Assembly (NCBI RefSeq): GCF_900110245.1
Contig: NZ_FOCZ01000001.1
Span: 248,001 to 312,000 of the forward strand
Length of the DNA stretch: 64,000 nt
Origin: Niastella yeongjuensis
GTDB taxonomy: Bacteria > Bacteroidota > Bacteroidia > Chitinophagales > Chitinophagaceae
Direction of reading: 5' to 3'
Notes under the pieces: generated by a model
Databases searched by the model: none
Told to the model about the DNA's origin: nothing
Seen by the model: the letters and a program-made list of their open reading frames with translations, nothing else
Shown here: positions 18,928 through 27,184 of the stretch, piece after piece
Numbering within the stretch: position 1 is the stretch's first letter
Layout of the letters: each line of letters opens with the position of its first letter
Position numbers and translations under genes: made by a program

Positions 18928-20094
18928 CTACCGGCTTTTAGCAAAAGCCTGTTCATAGTCTGCAATCAGGTAATCCGGGTCTTCGAGGCCCACATAAAAC
19001 CGGATCATTTTATGTGCGCGATTGCCGGCATCGAAGTTTTCCGGTAAAATGGAGGCACAACGGGGAATGGCCAGGCTTTCATGGCCGCCCCAGCTTACAG
19101 CCATTAGAATGTGTCGCAAGGATTCGCAGAAGGTTACAATCTGGTCCATTTTTTCTGCCTTCATTACCACGGTAAATAATCCACAGGCGCCACTCATTTG
19201 CTTTTTGGCCATTTTATACTGCGGAAAAGAGGGATCGAAGGGGAAGATCACTTCTTCCACCTGGGGGTGGTTTTTCAGGTAGTCGACCACTTTCCGGGTA
19301 CTTTGTGAAATTCTTTCTAACCGAACGGGCAGGGTACGCAGACCGCGGATCAGCAGCCAGGCATTAAACGGGGTGATGCCATTACCCATGTTCAGCAATT
19401 CATTGTCGAAGATCTTCTTCATCATTTGGCGGGTGCCGGTCAATACCCCGGCTACCACATCGCTGTGGCCGCCTATATATTTGGTAGCCGACTGCAACAC
19501 CATGTCAATGCCCATGGCCACCGGTTTCTGAAACAGGGGCGTGCAATAGCTGTTATCACAAATAGTTATAATATTTTTCGACTTTGCCAGGCTGGCAACG
19601 GCCTGCAGGTCCTGCAGCTGAAAATCCCAGCTGTTGGGCGATTCCAGATAAATGATCTTTGTATTGGGACGAATGGCCTGTTCAAAATTCTCTATGCGGG
19701 TGCCATCGATATAGGTGGTGCTGATGCCAAAGCGGGGCAGGATGTTATCGAACATTCTTTGCGCCCAGGTATAAGGGGCCCGAACCGAAACAATGTGGTC
19801 ACCTGATTGTACATTCGAAAAAACCGAAGCGAAGATGGCGGAGGCGCCGCTGTTAAACACCAGGCAGTCTTCAGCCTCATCGAGCGCGGCCAGTTTTTGC
19901 CGTAAAATATCTACTGTTGGGTTTAAACCGCGGCTATACAGGTAGGTGCTAAATTCATCTTCGAACACTTTACGCAGATCAGCCACCTTCTTAAAAGCAA
20001 AATTGCTGGTTTGCATAATGGGGGGAGAAATGGCACGGAAGTACTGCTCGCGATCTTCTCCTAATTCGTTCAAAATGTACGATAGATCATTCAT
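18928..20094 (-). CDS. PLP-dependent trans-sulfuration family enzyme
   Basis: Member of the Cys/Met-metabolism PLP family (cystathionine gamma-synthase, gamma-lyase, methionine gamma-lyase and relatives). The 388 residues include YLYSRGLNPTVDILRQKLAALDEAEDCLVFNSGASAI. Lys205 in SATKYIGGHSD is the Schiff-base lysine, with CDNSYCTPLFQKP before it as the cofactor-contact strand. The exact reaction cannot be read from motifs. The amino-acid permease gene lies 6 bases upstream on the same strand, suggesting uptake and breakdown of a sulfur amino acid. Confidence 0.85.
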   Translation of the reverse strand: MNDLSYILNELGEDREQYFRAISPPIMQTSNFAFKKVADLRKVFEDEFSTYLYSRGLNPTVDILRQKLAALDEAEDCLVFNSGASAIFASVFSNVQSGDHIVSVRAPYTWAQRMFDNILPRFGISTTYIDGTRIENFEQAIRPNTKIIYLESPNSWDFQLQDLQAVASLAKSKNIITICDNSYCTPLFQKPVAMGIDMVLQSATKYIGGHSDVVAGVLTGTRQMMKKIFDNELLNMGNGITPFNAWLLIRGLRTLPVRLERISQSTRKVVDYLKNHPQVEEVIFPFDPSFPQYKMAKKQMSGACGLFTVVMKAEKMDQIVTFCESLRHILMAVSWGGHESLAIPRCASILPENFDAGNRAHKMIRFYVGLEDPDYLIADYEQAFAKSR

Positions 20095-20100
20095 GTGACT

Positions 20101-21435
20101 TTAGTTTGGTTGAGGAGATTTCTTGAATATGCGTAACACAAAATATAGTGCGAAAAATACTGCGAATGTCAATGCGCTTACCCACGCCGCTTTGGGGGTA
20201 TTGATCGCTATGCTGGTGCCGATAAACAGGTACGCTGCAATAAAGATCAGGGGCAGCAGCGGATACAGCCTCATGCGATAACTATTTTTCTCATCCCCGC
20301 CCATTCCCCTTTTCCGTAAAATGAAAATAGTGGCTGCCGAGGTGGCCATACCAATAGAATCTAAAAAAATAGTGTGATTAAGGATCTCGTCGAACGATTT
20401 GCCATAGAATAATGTAATAAGGCTCAGCGCTGCGAATGCCGTGAGCGAAACCACTATTACATTTCTTTTTGCGCTTACTTTCTTAAATACAGCCGGTAAC
20501 ACCCCTTCATCACTCATAGCATACATAACACGAGGGTTACTCATCAACAATACATTTACATAGGCCAGCACAGACAGGAATAAGAGTACCGATAAAATGG
20601 TGAATCCTTTTTCCCCAAACAATTTACCGGCAAGTATGGCAGCTATGGATTGTGCTCCTTTTAAAGTTCCGAAACCTATTACCTTGTAGTAGGTGTAATT
20701 AATTGTAATATACAGCAACATTATGATAGCAATGCCAAAAAATATCCCTTTTGGTAAAATTTTTGACGGATTCGCTACCTCACCCCCAAAGTTTATCGTT
20801 TGTTGATAGCCGCCATACGTAAAGCTTACGGCTACGAGGCAGGCCCCGAAGGCCTTTATAACACTCATGAAATCAGCCGGCGCAGCCGGGGTTGGAGTAT
20901 ACGTAGTGGCATAGTCGCCGGTAAATAAAGCGCTTATCAGAAAAACCACCACGCCTATTTTTATGACCGTTAGCACATTCTGGGTTCGGGCACTCATTTT
21001 AAGCCCCAGCAGGTTCACCCCATAAAAGGTGATCACCGCAATGGTTGAAATGACCAGCTTAATGGTATTGATATTGCTGCTTCCTTTAAACAGTACGTTC
21101 GCCAGGTATTCTGAACCAATAAGAGCCACGCCGGCCAGGGAAGCGGCATTAGACACCAGGATGATGCAGTTGATGGCAAAGGCGATAGACGGATGATAAC
21201 AATATGAAAAGATCTTATAATAACCGCCGGTTACCGGTAACCTTGAACCAATTTCGGCATAGGTCAATGCCCCACACAACGCAATGAGGCCGCCGATGAT
21301 CCAGGCAAGAAAAAACATGTTGGCCGAGCCTGCCTGCCGGGCTACATTTACCGGGGTACGAAAAATGCCCATGCCTATTACCAGGCTGACGACGATCATG
21401 GTGAGATCGAATAAGTTTAATCGGGTCGACTTCAT
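20101..21435 (-). CDS. APC family amino acid permease
   Basis: The 444-residue, about 12-helix transporter starts KSTRLNLFDLTMIVVSLVIGMGIFRTPVNVARQAGS. This is the APC helix-1 pattern with its unwound GMGIF segment, then IIGGLIALCGALTYAEIGSRLPVTGGYY in helix 2. It resembles the LAT/SteT group of amino-acid exchangers. It is co-transcribed with the downstream PLP enzyme (6-base gap), so a sulfur amino acid is the likeliest substrate, by inference. It is divergent from the TonB receptor gene. Confidence 0.87.
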   Translation of the reverse strand: MKSTRLNLFDLTMIVVSLVIGMGIFRTPVNVARQAGSANMFFLAWIIGGLIALCGALTYAEIGSRLPVTGGYYKIFSYCYHPSIAFAINCIILVSNAASLAGVALIGSEYLANVLFKGSSNINTIKLVISTIAVITFYGVNLLGLKMSARTQNVLTVIKIGVVVFLISALFTGDYATTYTPTPAAPADFMSVIKAFGACLVAVSFTYGGYQQTINFGGEVANPSKILPKGIFFGIAIIMLLYITINYTYYKVIGFGTLKGAQSIAAILAGKLFGEKGFTILSVLLFLSVLAYVNVLLMSNPRVMYAMSDEGVLPAVFKKVSAKRNVIVVSLTAFAALSLITLFYGKSFDEILNHTIFLDSIGMATSAATIFILRKRGMGGDEKNSYRMRLYPLLPLIFIAAYLFIGTSIAINTPKAAWVSALTFAVFFALYFVLRIFKKSPQPN

Positions 21436-21524
21436 TAATGGAAGTATTAAAGTTTGCGGTGGACTTTATTAACCCAAGTTAATCATATTTGCATTTACCT
21501 TTAGGGCTAATTCATGCAATGATA

Positions 21525-23591
21525 ATGAAAAGCTGTATCCTTATCTTATTGGCAATTATTGTGGCCTGCCCGCTGCATGCACAAAAAAATCAAACGACCG
21601 ATTCCACCCGAACTTTACAAGAGGTGGTGGTGAAAGCATATGAACAAAACCGGCAATTGAAAGAAGTGTCGGCAGCCATCAATGTTATCAATACGGACCA
21701 GTTAAAACGCTATAACAATACAGGTTTGTTACCGGCCCTGAATGCCACGCCCGGCGTGCATATGGAAGAACGTTCGCCCGGCAGTTACCGGTTAAACATA
21801 CGCGGCAGTACCCTGCGTTCGCCCTTTGGTGTGCGCAATGTAAAAGTTTACTGGAATGGCATTCCTTTTACAGACCCCGGTGGTAATACTTATCTGAACC
21901 AACTCAGTTTTTATAACGCCAGCAGTATCGAAATTCTGAAAGGACCCGCCAGTAGTTTATATGGCGCCGGTACAGGCGGCGCCGTGCTGATCAACAGCCA
22001 AAGCAACGACAGACCGGCTGGCATAAACCTGCACTATGCAACCGGCAGCTATAATTTACAAAACATAAATGCCCAGGTTACCCTGGGTGACAGTGATCAT
22101 AACAACACTTTTGGCTACACCCATCAAACCAGTGACGGTTACCGTGACAATACCCGCATGCGGCGTGATGTGGCCACCTGGGAAACGCTTTTCAAAGCAA
22201 ATGAGAAACAACAACTGTCGGCGTCGGTGCTGTATGGCGATCTTTATTACCAAACACCCGGTGGTTTAACTGCCGCGCAATACAAAGACAATCCCCGTTC
22301 GGCCCGGCCGGCAGCAGGCGCTTTTCCCAGTGCCCAGGATGCCCAGGCTGCTATATATCAGAAAACATTTTTAGCAGGCATTACCCATCAATACCGGTTC
22401 ACCGAAAACTTTCAAAATACCTCGGTGGTATATGGTGCTTTTTCAAATATAAAAAACCCCACCTTCCGCAATTATGAAAGAAGAAGCGAACCGCATTTTG
22501 GCGGCCGCACTATGTTCACTTTAAATAAGCAATGGCAGGAAACCAATTTGCAGGTATCATTTGGCGGCGAAGGCCAACGTGGTTTTTTCAATACCAAAAC
22601 ATTCGGGAATATAGGCGGTAACCCCGATACGGTTCAAACCGATGACGACATCGACAACTACATCTATTCATTTTTTGCACAAGCCGATCTTCATTTAAAG
22701 GGCGACTGGTCATTGAGCGCCGGCGTGAGCGTTAATAAATCATCCATTACCATTACCCGGCTTACCGGTCCCGAAACCGGAAAACTGAATGCCACGTTCA
22801 ACAGTGAATGGGCACCCCGGATCGCGCTTTCAAAAAAGGTTATCCCTGGTTTGTTGCTGTATGCTAGTTTATCGCGTGGTTTTTCACCCCCCGGTACTGC
22901 AGAAATATTGCCATCTACCAGCATCATCAATACCGATCTGCAGGCCGAACATGGGTTGAACTATGAAGCTGGCTTTAAAAGCAGCTGGTTTCAACAACGC
23001 CTGTATGTAGAAGTGAATGCATTTTATTATCAGTTGCAAAATGCCATTGTACAACGGCGCGATGCCAGCGGGGCCGATTATTTTGAAAACGCTGGCAGCA
23101 CCAAACAACGCGGTATTGAATCACAGATCAGCTATCAGCTATTGCCTCATAAAAACCGGTTTGTGAGCACCGCCCGCATTTGGGCAAGCCATACCTACAA
23201 CAATTTCCGTTACCAGGATTTTAAGGTAGTGACCACTGATTACTCCGGCAACAAACTGCCCGGTGTACCCAGGCATACGATAGCCGCCGGTTTGGATGTT
23301 ACTACCCGTCCCGGCTGGTACATTAACCTTACCTGGTTTTACAATGATCCGCTGGCATTGAACGATGCCAATACCGATATGGCCACCTCCTATAACCTGG
23401 CCGGGGGCCGCACAGGCTGGCGCACCCCCTTGAGTAAAACACTCATAATGGACGTTTTTGCCGGGGTTGACAATGTATTTGATGTGACCTATAGCCTGGG
23501 GAACGACATTAATGCCACCGGTGGCCGGTATTTCAATGCGGCACCGGGCCGAAATTATTTTGGCGGCGTATCATTCCAATACCGGTTTTAA
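21525..23591 (+). CDS. TonB-dependent outer membrane receptor
   Basis: Gated barrel that imports a metal complex, vitamin or similar ligand with TonB energy. The start at 21525 gives a clean signal peptide (MKSCILILLAIIVACPLHAQ). TonB-box-like LQEVVVKAYEQ is followed by the plug (LPALNATPGVHMEERSPGSYRLNIRGSTLRSPFGVRNVKVYWNGIPFTDPGG; SIEILKGPASSLYGAGTGGAVLI). A 22-strand barrel ends in FGGVSFQYRF. There is no CarboxypepD_reg/SusC-type N-terminal extension, so it is a classic FecA/BtuB-like receptor. The B12 riboswitch lies after it, so B12 control of this gene is not shown. Confidence 0.9.
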   Translation: MKSCILILLAIIVACPLHAQKNQTTDSTRTLQEVVVKAYEQNRQLKEVSAAINVINTDQLKRYNNTGLLPALNATPGVHMEERSPGSYRLNIRGSTLRSPFGVRNVKVYWNGIPFTDPGGNTYLNQLSFYNASSIEILKGPASSLYGAGTGGAVLINSQSNDRPAGINLHYATGSYNLQNINAQVTLGDSDHNNTFGYTHQTSDGYRDNTRMRRDVATWETLFKANEKQQLSASVLYGDLYYQTPGGLTAAQYKDNPRSARPAAGAFPSAQDAQAAIYQKTFLAGITHQYRFTENFQNTSVVYGAFSNIKNPTFRNYERRSEPHFGGRTMFTLNKQWQETNLQVSFGGEGQRGFFNTKTFGNIGGNPDTVQTDDDIDNYIYSFFAQADLHLKGDWSLSAGVSVNKSSITITRLTGPETGKLNATFNSEWAPRIALSKKVIPGLLLYASLSRGFSPPGTAEILPSTSIINTDLQAEHGLNYEAGFKSSWFQQRLYVEVNAFYYQLQNAIVQRRDASGADYFENAGSTKQRGIESQISYQLLPHKNRFVSTARIWASHTYNNFRYQDFKVVTTDYSGNKLPGVPRHTIAAGLDVTTRPGWYINLTWFYNDPLALNDANTDMATSYNLAGGRTGWRTPLSKTLIMDVFAGVDNVFDVTYSLGNDINATGGRYFNAAPGRNYFGGVSFQYRF

Positions 23592-23669
23592 TAGCCCTTT
23601 AATGTATTGATTTCCCATATCAAAAAAATATATTGAAGGAATGGCAACACCCCCTATTTTTGCCTCGTA

Positions 23670-23850
23670 ATTGGTTCTGATCCCGGACGAGCCGGGCGGA
23701 TTAAAAGGGAAACCGGTGTAAATCCGGCGCTATCCCCGTAGCTGTAAACTCCTGTAATTCTGTTCAATCTTCAAACCACTATCTAAGTGTAATATGATGG
23801 GAAGGTGTTGAACAGGGAGCAAGCCAGAAGACCTGCCAGTTACATTGTTG
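23670..23850 (+). promoter_or_regulatory. Cobalamin riboswitch
   Basis: Carries the conserved cobalamin aptamer landmarks in order. The aaaagggaaaccggtg word and its aatccgg partner are followed by gctatccccgtagctgtaaa (about 23702-23748). After a variable arm comes the gccagaagacctgcc closing box (23823-23837). It sits about 130 bases upstream of the DUF6580 gene and would switch the whole B12 operon off when adenosylcobalamin is plentiful. The following segment (23860-23890, gctttcgggtgaaaggc) can pair locally and may be part of the expression platform. Confidence 0.92.
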
Positions 23851-23983
23851 CATCAACGAGCTTTCGGGTGAAAGGCCGGGATGAAATCAGTCTTTACTAC
23901 ATAAGACCATTTCATTTCCTATTTGGACACTCCCGCAAGTTCAACCTGAACCGTACAATATAATTATACAAAAAAACACGCTT

Positions 23984-24553
23984 ATGTCAGTTTTGAAGAT
24001 CAACCCACGGAACGCCATATTACTTATCATGATATTGGTAACAGCAGCAATGCGTTTGTTTGCCATTAATGGTTATGGCCCGCTTACCGTGTTCACGCCC
24101 ATTGGCGCTATGGCTTTATTTGGGGGTGCTTATTTTACCGGGAATGTAAAACCGTTTGCTTTTCCTTTACTCACCTTGTTTATAAGTGACCTGGTGTTAT
24201 CGTTCACCGTTTACTCGCAATACCGTGTTGGTTTGTTGTATTCAGGCTGGTACTGGACGTATGGCGCTTTTGCCCTGATGACCATTGCCGGTAAACTGAT
24301 CATTCGCGATATTACCATCAAAAGTATTGTGATAGCTGTAATTGTATCAACCCTTATTCACTGGCTGGTAAGTGATATTGGCGGCTGTCTGGTTGAAAAT
24401 AAATTCTCTTTTCCGGTTTATTACACCCGACTGATCACTGCCATTCCTTACGAATTGCGTTTCCTGGCCGGAACAGCTATTTACAGCACTATTCTGTTTG
24501 GTGCGTTTGAGTGGTTACAAAGAAGATATACTTCCTTGCAACCTGCACACTAA
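23984..24553 (+). CDS. DUF6580 family putative B12-linked membrane transporter
   Basis: The 189 residues form about five to six membrane helices. The family signature NGYGPLTVFTPIGAMALFGGAYF lies near the N-terminus, with IHWLVSDIGGCLV in the middle. Size and helix layout recall ECF-type substrate-binding (S) components, and it is the first gene under the cobalamin riboswitch. Uptake of a corrinoid, its precursor or cobalt is therefore likely, but the substrate is an inference. A 19-bp-arm hairpin follows its stop. Confidence 0.75.
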   Translation: MSVLKINPRNAILLIMILVTAAMRLFAINGYGPLTVFTPIGAMALFGGAYFTGNVKPFAFPLLTLFISDLVLSFTVYSQYRVGLLYSGWYWTYGAFALMTIAGKLIIRDITIKSIVIAVIVSTLIHWLVSDIGGCLVENKFSFPVYYTRLITAIPYELRFLAGTAIYSTILFGAFEWLQRRYTSLQPAH

Positions 24554-24559
24554 TTGTTA

Positions 24560-24610
24560 CAGGTTACAGGTTTCAGGGAATACATTAAATGCCCTGGAAC
24601 CTGTAACCTG
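24560..24610. repeat. Inverted repeat between DUF6580 and btuF-like genes
   Basis: Arms 24560-24578 and 24592-24610 match over 19 bases with one mismatch, around a 13-base loop. The same words (ttacaggt, caggtttcaggg) recur in another inverted repeat at 63212-63290, so it belongs to a dispersed family. Being inside an operon, it could attenuate or stabilise the transcript. Confidence 0.6.
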
Positions 24611-24671
24611 AAACTTTCAACAGCATCTCCTCTTGCTCATTTCTTTTCTTTATTTCTAATTCCTCATTATT

Positions 24672-25610
24672 ATGACTGCATCTTCCTTCTTGCCCGCTGC
24701 TACAAAAATGATCTATGATATGGGTTTGCAACACCTGTTGCAGGGTATTACGTTCGAATGCCCGCACGAGGCGTTGGAAGAAAAACAAAAAGTAGTACGC
24801 TGTGTACTGGAAGGTAATAACTATAGCAGTACTGAGATTGATAAAATATTCTCCGCCTCCAAGGCACAGGGCAAAAGTTTGTATTATGTTGATGAGGAAG
24901 TGCTGCAGGCTATTTCGCCCGATGTAATTTTTACGCAGGATGTTTGTGAAGTGTGCCAGATAGATACGGCCTGTACCGCTGCCGCAGTAGCCAAGCTGGA
25001 AAAACAACCGCAGCTGATACCCCTTACGCCCAACACCCTGCACGATGTATTCAATACCGCTGTTACCATAGCCACCGCCATGGGCAGCGAAGAAGCAGCT
25101 TACACTTACCTGGCTGCCTTACAAAATAGAATTGATGCCATCATAGATGGCTTGCGTTTACATAAAGCACCGCCCAAACGGGTAATGGTAATGGAATGGC
25201 TGGCCCCTATATACAATTGCGGTCACTGGATCCCATACCAGATAGCTTATGCCGGCGGTATCGATATGCTGTCGAACCCCGGTGGTGACAGCATTGTTAC
25301 CATGTGGGAAAAGATTGTGAAATACGATCCGGAAGTATTGGTGATAGCCCCCTGTGGTTTTACCATTTCCCGAGCAGGAGAAGAAATTCATTTACTCACT
25401 GAGAAAAAGGAATGGGATCAGCTGACAGCAGTGCGTAACAATGCAGTGTTCCTGGCCGATTACGACCTGTTCACCCAACCCAGCGCCAGCACATTAACAG
25501 ATGGTATCGAATTAATGGCCGCGTTGTTTAACCCTAACCTGTTTACAGTACCTGCACACCTGCAGCATAAATACCGCCCGCTTCATCAACTAACACCGGC
25601 ACATGTGTAA
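24672..25610 (+). CDS. BtuF-like cobalamin-binding protein without signal peptide
   Basis: Resembles the periplasmic substrate-binding protein of vitamin B12 ABC importers. The 312 residues start MTASSFLPAATKMIYDMGLQHLL, equivalent to the first strand-helix unit of mature BtuF. Later motifs are SPDVIFTQDVCEVC, GGIDMLSNPGGDSIVTMWEKIVKYDPEVLVIAPCGF and ELMAALFNP. There is no room for a signal peptide, so it probably acts in the cytoplasm. The Cys cluster CEVCQIDTAC is unusual. No btuC or btuD is nearby. It overlaps the next gene by 8 bases. Confidence 0.8.
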   Translation: MTASSFLPAATKMIYDMGLQHLLQGITFECPHEALEEKQKVVRCVLEGNNYSSTEIDKIFSASKAQGKSLYYVDEEVLQAISPDVIFTQDVCEVCQIDTACTAAAVAKLEKQPQLIPLTPNTLHDVFNTAVTIATAMGSEEAAYTYLAALQNRIDAIIDGLRLHKAPPKRVMVMEWLAPIYNCGHWIPYQIAYAGGIDMLSNPGGDSIVTMWEKIVKYDPEVLVIAPCGFTISRAGEEIHLLTEKKEWDQLTAVRNNAVFLADYDLFTQPSASTLTDGIELMAALFNPNLFTVPAHLQHKYRPLHQLTPAHV

Positions 25611-25830
25611 GCATGAACAAAAAACCTGTCCGCGTTGCCAGGCCCCCTTTGAATGTAAAGTGGGTGATGTAATGCATTGCCAGTGTTATGGTATTATCTT
25701 CACTACCGATGAAAAAACATTTATAGAAGAACGGTATACCGATTGCCTTTGCCGTAATTGTCTGCTCGAATTAAAACAGAAGTACACGCTATTCAAGGAA
25801 AAATATTTTATTAATGGTAACACCCGATAG
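25603..25830 (+). CDS. Cysteine-rich CWC family small protein
   Basis: The 75-residue product has Cys pairs CPRC, CQC and CLCRNC, consistent with binding zinc or another metal. The conserved family stretch is DVMHCQCYGI...FIEERYTDCLCRNCLLELKQKY. Its role is unknown. It overlaps the btuF-like gene by 8 bases and cobU by 17, so it is tightly coupled in the B12 operon. A part in corrinoid or metal handling is inferred only from that position. Confidence 0.75.
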   Translation: MCKHEQKTCPRCQAPFECKVGDVMHCQCYGIIFTTDEKTFIEERYTDCLCRNCLLELKQKYTLFKEKYFINGNTR

Positions 25831-26371
25831 CCTCCACCCGGCCCTCCCGACGAGTCGGGAGGGAGGAATTATTTTTATAACTGGAGGAGCGCGTAGCGGT
25901 AAAAGCCGCTATGCCCAGCAACTGGCCCTTCAGTTAAGCAATGCACCTGTTTATGTAGCCACTGCCCGCCACTGGGACGATGATTTTGAAAAACGTATTC
26001 AACGCCACCAGGCTGAAAGAGATGAACGCTGGACAAGCATCGAAGAAGAAAAACACATCAGTCAACTGCCTTTTTCAGACAAAGTAGTGGTGATGGATTG
26101 TGTTACGTTATGGCTCACCAATTTCTTTACCGATACCAAGTATGATGTTGACGCCAGTTTGCAACAAGGTAAATTGGAAATAGATCAGCTGGATACCACC
26201 AACAATACTTACATCATCATCAGCAATGAACTGGGAATGGGCATGCATGCCGAGACCGAGATCGGCAGAAAATTCACCGATCTGCAGGGCTGGATGAATC
26301 AATACATAGCTCAGAAGGCCAATAAAGTGGTGTTTATGGTGAGCGGGATTGCGATGACAATAAAGGGGTGA
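25814..26371 (+). CDS. cobU: Adenosylcobinamide kinase / guanylyltransferase
   Basis: Bifunctional enzyme that phosphorylates adenosylcobinamide and then forms adenosylcobinamide-GDP. The 185 residues hold the P-loop GGARSGKS, VYVATARHWDDDFEKRIQRHQAERDERW, the kinase Asp segment MDCVTLWLTNFF and ISNELGMGMHAETEIGRKFTDLQGWMNQ. The first ~18 residues (MVTPDSLHPALPTSREGG) are atypical and are encoded by a perfect 22-base palindrome; related enzymes begin at about IIFITGG. The ATG at 25814 overlaps the CWC gene by 17 bases and is the only ATG before the P-loop. Confidence 0.9.
   Translation: MVTPDSLHPALPTSREGGIIFITGGARSGKSRYAQQLALQLSNAPVYVATARHWDDDFEKRIQRHQAERDERWTSIEEEKHISQLPFSDKVVVMDCVTLWLTNFFTDTKYDVDASLQQGKLEIDQLDTTNNTYIIISNELGMGMHAETEIGRKFTDLQGWMNQYIAQKANKVVFMVSGIAMTIKG
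25842..25863. repeat. Perfect palindrome inside the start of cobU
   Basis: CCCTCCCGAC-GA-GTCGGGAGGG, 10-bp arms. Its core resembles the CCCGATGCATCGGG cores of the hairpins at 14462 and 40190, suggesting one repeat family. Here it is translated as part of CobU and lies right at the translation start region. Confidence 0.6.
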
Positions 26372-26432
26372 GTTGTCAGTAGTGAGTGGGTTCCCTTCGT
26401 TTTTAGCTCAAAATTAATAGTAACATTTTGTG

Positions 26433-27161
26433 ATGGCAGCTTCGGCATTATCATACATGAATTGGAGCGGTGGAAAAGATTCATCGCTCTGTTTGCATTA
26501 TATACAACAGGATAAACGGTACCAGGTTGATTGTTTGCTTACCAGCGTGAATGCAGCGCATGACCGGATATCCATGCATGGAGTCAGACGTTCCTTACTG
26601 GAAGCGCAGGCAGCATCGATTGGTTTGCCATTGCAAACTATTGAGCTGCCCGAACAACCAGGTATGCAGGAATATGAACAGGCTATGATGAATAAGGTAA
26701 CCGCCTTAAAGAATAATGGATACAATAATGCCATCTTTGGCGATATCTTTCTGGAAGACCTGAAACGATACCGGGAAGAAAAACTGGCTACCGTAGATAT
26801 TCAATGTGTGTTCCCTTTATGGAAAATATCCACCACCCAGCTGATGCAGGAATTTCTGCAACTGGGTTTTAAGGCCATCATTGTATGTGTGAATACCAAA
26901 TTTCTAGATAAAAGTTTTTGCGGTCGTATAATAGATGAATCATTCGTGCGTGACCTGCCCGCTAACGTAGATGTATGCGGGGAGAATGGTGAATATCACT
27001 CATTTGTTTTTGACGGGCCCATTTTCAAAAACCCTATTCCATTTACCAAAGGGGAGATGGTGTACCGTACTTACCAGGCGCCGGCACAGTCAGCCGATAC
27101 CTGTAACCCTATGGATCAGCCTTCGGAATATGGATTCTACTTTTGTGACCTGTTATCCTGA
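26433..27161 (+). CDS. DPH6-like PP-loop ATP pyrophosphatase (B12-operon type)
   Basis: The 242-residue adenine-nucleotide alpha-hydrolase has the PP-loop SGGKDSSL, then SMHGVRRSLLEAQAASIGLPLQTIELP and IFGDIFLEDLKRYREEK. The C-terminal signature VDVCGENGEYHSFVFDGPIF is the core of the diphthine-ammonia ligase family. Bacteria lack diphthamide, so the true substrate is unknown. Its position between cobU and cobT suggests an ATP-dependent amidation or related step on a corrinoid or its intermediates (inference). The ATG at 26433 is preferred over GTG at 26430. Confidence 0.82.
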   Translation: MAASALSYMNWSGGKDSSLCLHYIQQDKRYQVDCLLTSVNAAHDRISMHGVRRSLLEAQAASIGLPLQTIELPEQPGMQEYEQAMMNKVTALKNNGYNNAIFGDIFLEDLKRYREEKLATVDIQCVFPLWKISTTQLMQEFLQLGFKAIIVCVNTKFLDKSFCGRIIDESFVRDLPANVDVCGENGEYHSFVFDGPIFKNPIPFTKGEMVYRTYQAPAQSADTCNPMDQPSEYGFYFCDLLS

Positions 27162-27184
27162 TCATTCAAATCAACATTATTAAT

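Noticed and set aside
21525-23591. Calling the TonB receptor BtuB under riboswitch control
   Set aside because: The cobalamin riboswitch is downstream of this gene and no aptamer sits before it; proximity alone is not enough to name the ligand.
24585-25043. 152-residue minus-strand ORF
   Set aside because: Antisense to the btuF-like gene and with no recognisable motif.
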